Assembly (NCBI GenBank): GCA_900317125.1
Contig: ONFR01000027.1
Span: forward strand, 1-64,000
Reading direction: 5' to 3'
DNA length: 64,000 nt
Source of the DNA: an uncultured Bacteroidales bacterium
GTDB lineage: Bacteria; Bacteroidota; Bacteroidia; Bacteroidales; P3
Positions within the stretch are counted from its first letter, which is position 1. Each line of letters starts with the position of its first letter. Made by a program: the position numbers and the translations under genes. Below the pieces are notes generated by a model. The model did no database searches. It was not told the origin of the DNA and saw only the letters and a program-made list of their open reading frames with translations. Below, one piece after another: positions 63,335 through 64,000 of the stretch.

Positions 63335-64000
63335 TTAAAAACTTGTTCCAACTCCCAATCTCACGGTCAGAGTTTTCAACTTGGAATCCACCGCATAATA
63401 GCTGTTGTCTCCCATTGGTTTGAGGGTGTCCCTGTCTTTGTTAAGGCCACCCAGATTCAAAAGGCTGTAGCCGCCTTGTAGCGAGACATAAAAGTTCTCG
63501 GCAAAGTCATAGCGCACTAATGCCATGGGGCCGACTTTACTGTGTGTATTGAAAATGTCAACTTTCCAGTCACTACCCGCAGTCAGCCTGTTCTCTCCCA
63601 TTACACCGACACCGGCCATGAGTTGCTCGCTGAAGTGCCACCCTACATATAAATTCAAGTCCAGGCTTATGTCTTTGTTGTTTCCTTTCAGAGATTCCGA
63701 GTCTAGGGTGACCTGATATTTCTCAATGCAATAGCTGCCCAATATCTGGAGGCCAATCACAAGGCGGTCTTTTGGAAACTCCGACCACCAGCCCAAACCG
63801 AAGACAGGGTTGATAACCTGAGTCTTATATTTTTCGGGGTTGACTACCTGCCACTCCGTATAATTGTCCTGATAAACAAAACTCCGTCCAAAGGTGTTTT
63901 GCGTTCCTATATAGATACCTATACCACGGTTGTTACCGTACGTGCTGGATTCGCCTAGCACTTGTCCTTTGCCGGATGCAGCTGCCAACAGCAACGCTGC
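63335..64000 (-). CDS. Outer-membrane beta-barrel protein (5' end outside window)
   Basis: The frame is open to the window edge, giving at least 221 residues. The visible N-terminus (AALLLAAASGKGQVLGESST) is the end of a signal peptide, so only a few residues are missing. Alternating strands with aromatic belts follow (GIGIYIGTQNTFG, NPVFGLGWWSEFP, LVIGLQILGSYCIEKYQVTL, SLDLNLYVGWHFSEQLMAGV, FYVSLQGGYSLLNLGG), ending LTVRLGVGTSF with terminal Phe. It fits a small 8-10-strand outer-membrane barrel. It lies 124 bases upstream of the secreted protein gene on the same strand. Confidence 0.8.
   Translation of the reverse strand, partial: AALLLAAASGKGQVLGESSTYGNNRGIGIYIGTQNTFGRSFVYQDNYTEWQVVNPEKYKTQVINPVFGLGWWSEFPKDRLVIGLQILGSYCIEKYQVTLDSESLKGNNKDISLDLNLYVGWHFSEQLMAGVGVMGENRLTAGSDWKVDIFNTHSKVGPMALVRYDFAENFYVSLQGGYSLLNLGGLNKDRDTLKPMGDNSYYAVDSKLKTLTVRLGVGTSF

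Overview
The window looks like a chromosomal segment of an uncultured member of the order Bacteroidales (phylum Bacteroidota). The signs are Bacteroidota-type promoters (a TAnnTTTG -7 box, with a -33 TTTG in the best cases), few Shine-Dalgarno sites, fimbrillin-like lipoproteins, a giant fibronectin-III / choice-of-anchor-J surface protein, type B L31, QueF, a remnant of a type IX secretion (T9SS) sorting domain, and LPS/O-antigen genes of Porphyromonas/Bacteroides type. Genus cannot be told from the sequence.

Layout. 1-10881 (minus): the first 3627 codons of a giant secreted repeat protein whose C-terminus lies outside the window. 11.2-13.4 kb: a possible structured RNA between two terminators, a class I aminotransferase and a DUF1573 protein. 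13.6-17.6 kb: nucleotide-sugar genes (FlaA1/WbpM-like dehydratase, HAD phosphatase, RfbB). 17.6-21.5 kb: a 162-bp MITE-like element, an unknown membrane protein, HtpG and an 82-bp tandem duplication. 21.5-27.4 kb: three tandem modules, each a ~50-aa peptide gene followed by a ~500-580-aa fimbrillin-like lipoprotein and a strong hairpin. The third peptide gene is frameshifted. 27.5-29.7 kb: a REP-associated tyrosine transposase embedded in its own palindromic repeats, then queF and rpmE2.

30-47.9 kb is a surface-polysaccharide region. A minus-strand operon (wbpA, wbpB, wbpE, wbpI-type genes) would make a UDP-2,3-diamino-uronic acid, and a large FAD/Fe-S dehydrogenase follows it. Next come a WecA-like initiating transferase, a plus-strand set (LpxD-like acyltransferase, PIG-L deacetylase, two glycosyltransferases) and a convergent minus-strand set (FemAB/GNAT-like transferase, glycosyltransferase, Wzx, Wzy/WaaL). 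In Porphyromonas the Wbp/Vim pathway makes the sugar that links T9SS cargo to A-LPS, so this locus may supply surface anchoring for proteins such as the giant repeat protein.

48-64 kb: a truncated WecA-like relic, serS, a 4-hydroxybutyrate-type CoA-transferase under a clear cobalamin riboswitch, a PGRP/amidase_2 enzyme, an mnmE gene that has lost its P-loop through a frame-shifting deletion, uvrA, a thioredoxin-like lipoprotein, an M48 protease fused to a probable outer-membrane beta-barrel, a secreted partner protein and a partial outer-membrane barrel protein.

The best candidates for something undescribed are the peptide-lipoprotein modules, the wbp/dehydrogenase linkage, the B12-controlled CoA-transferase, the M48-barrel fusion and the RAYT/REP island.
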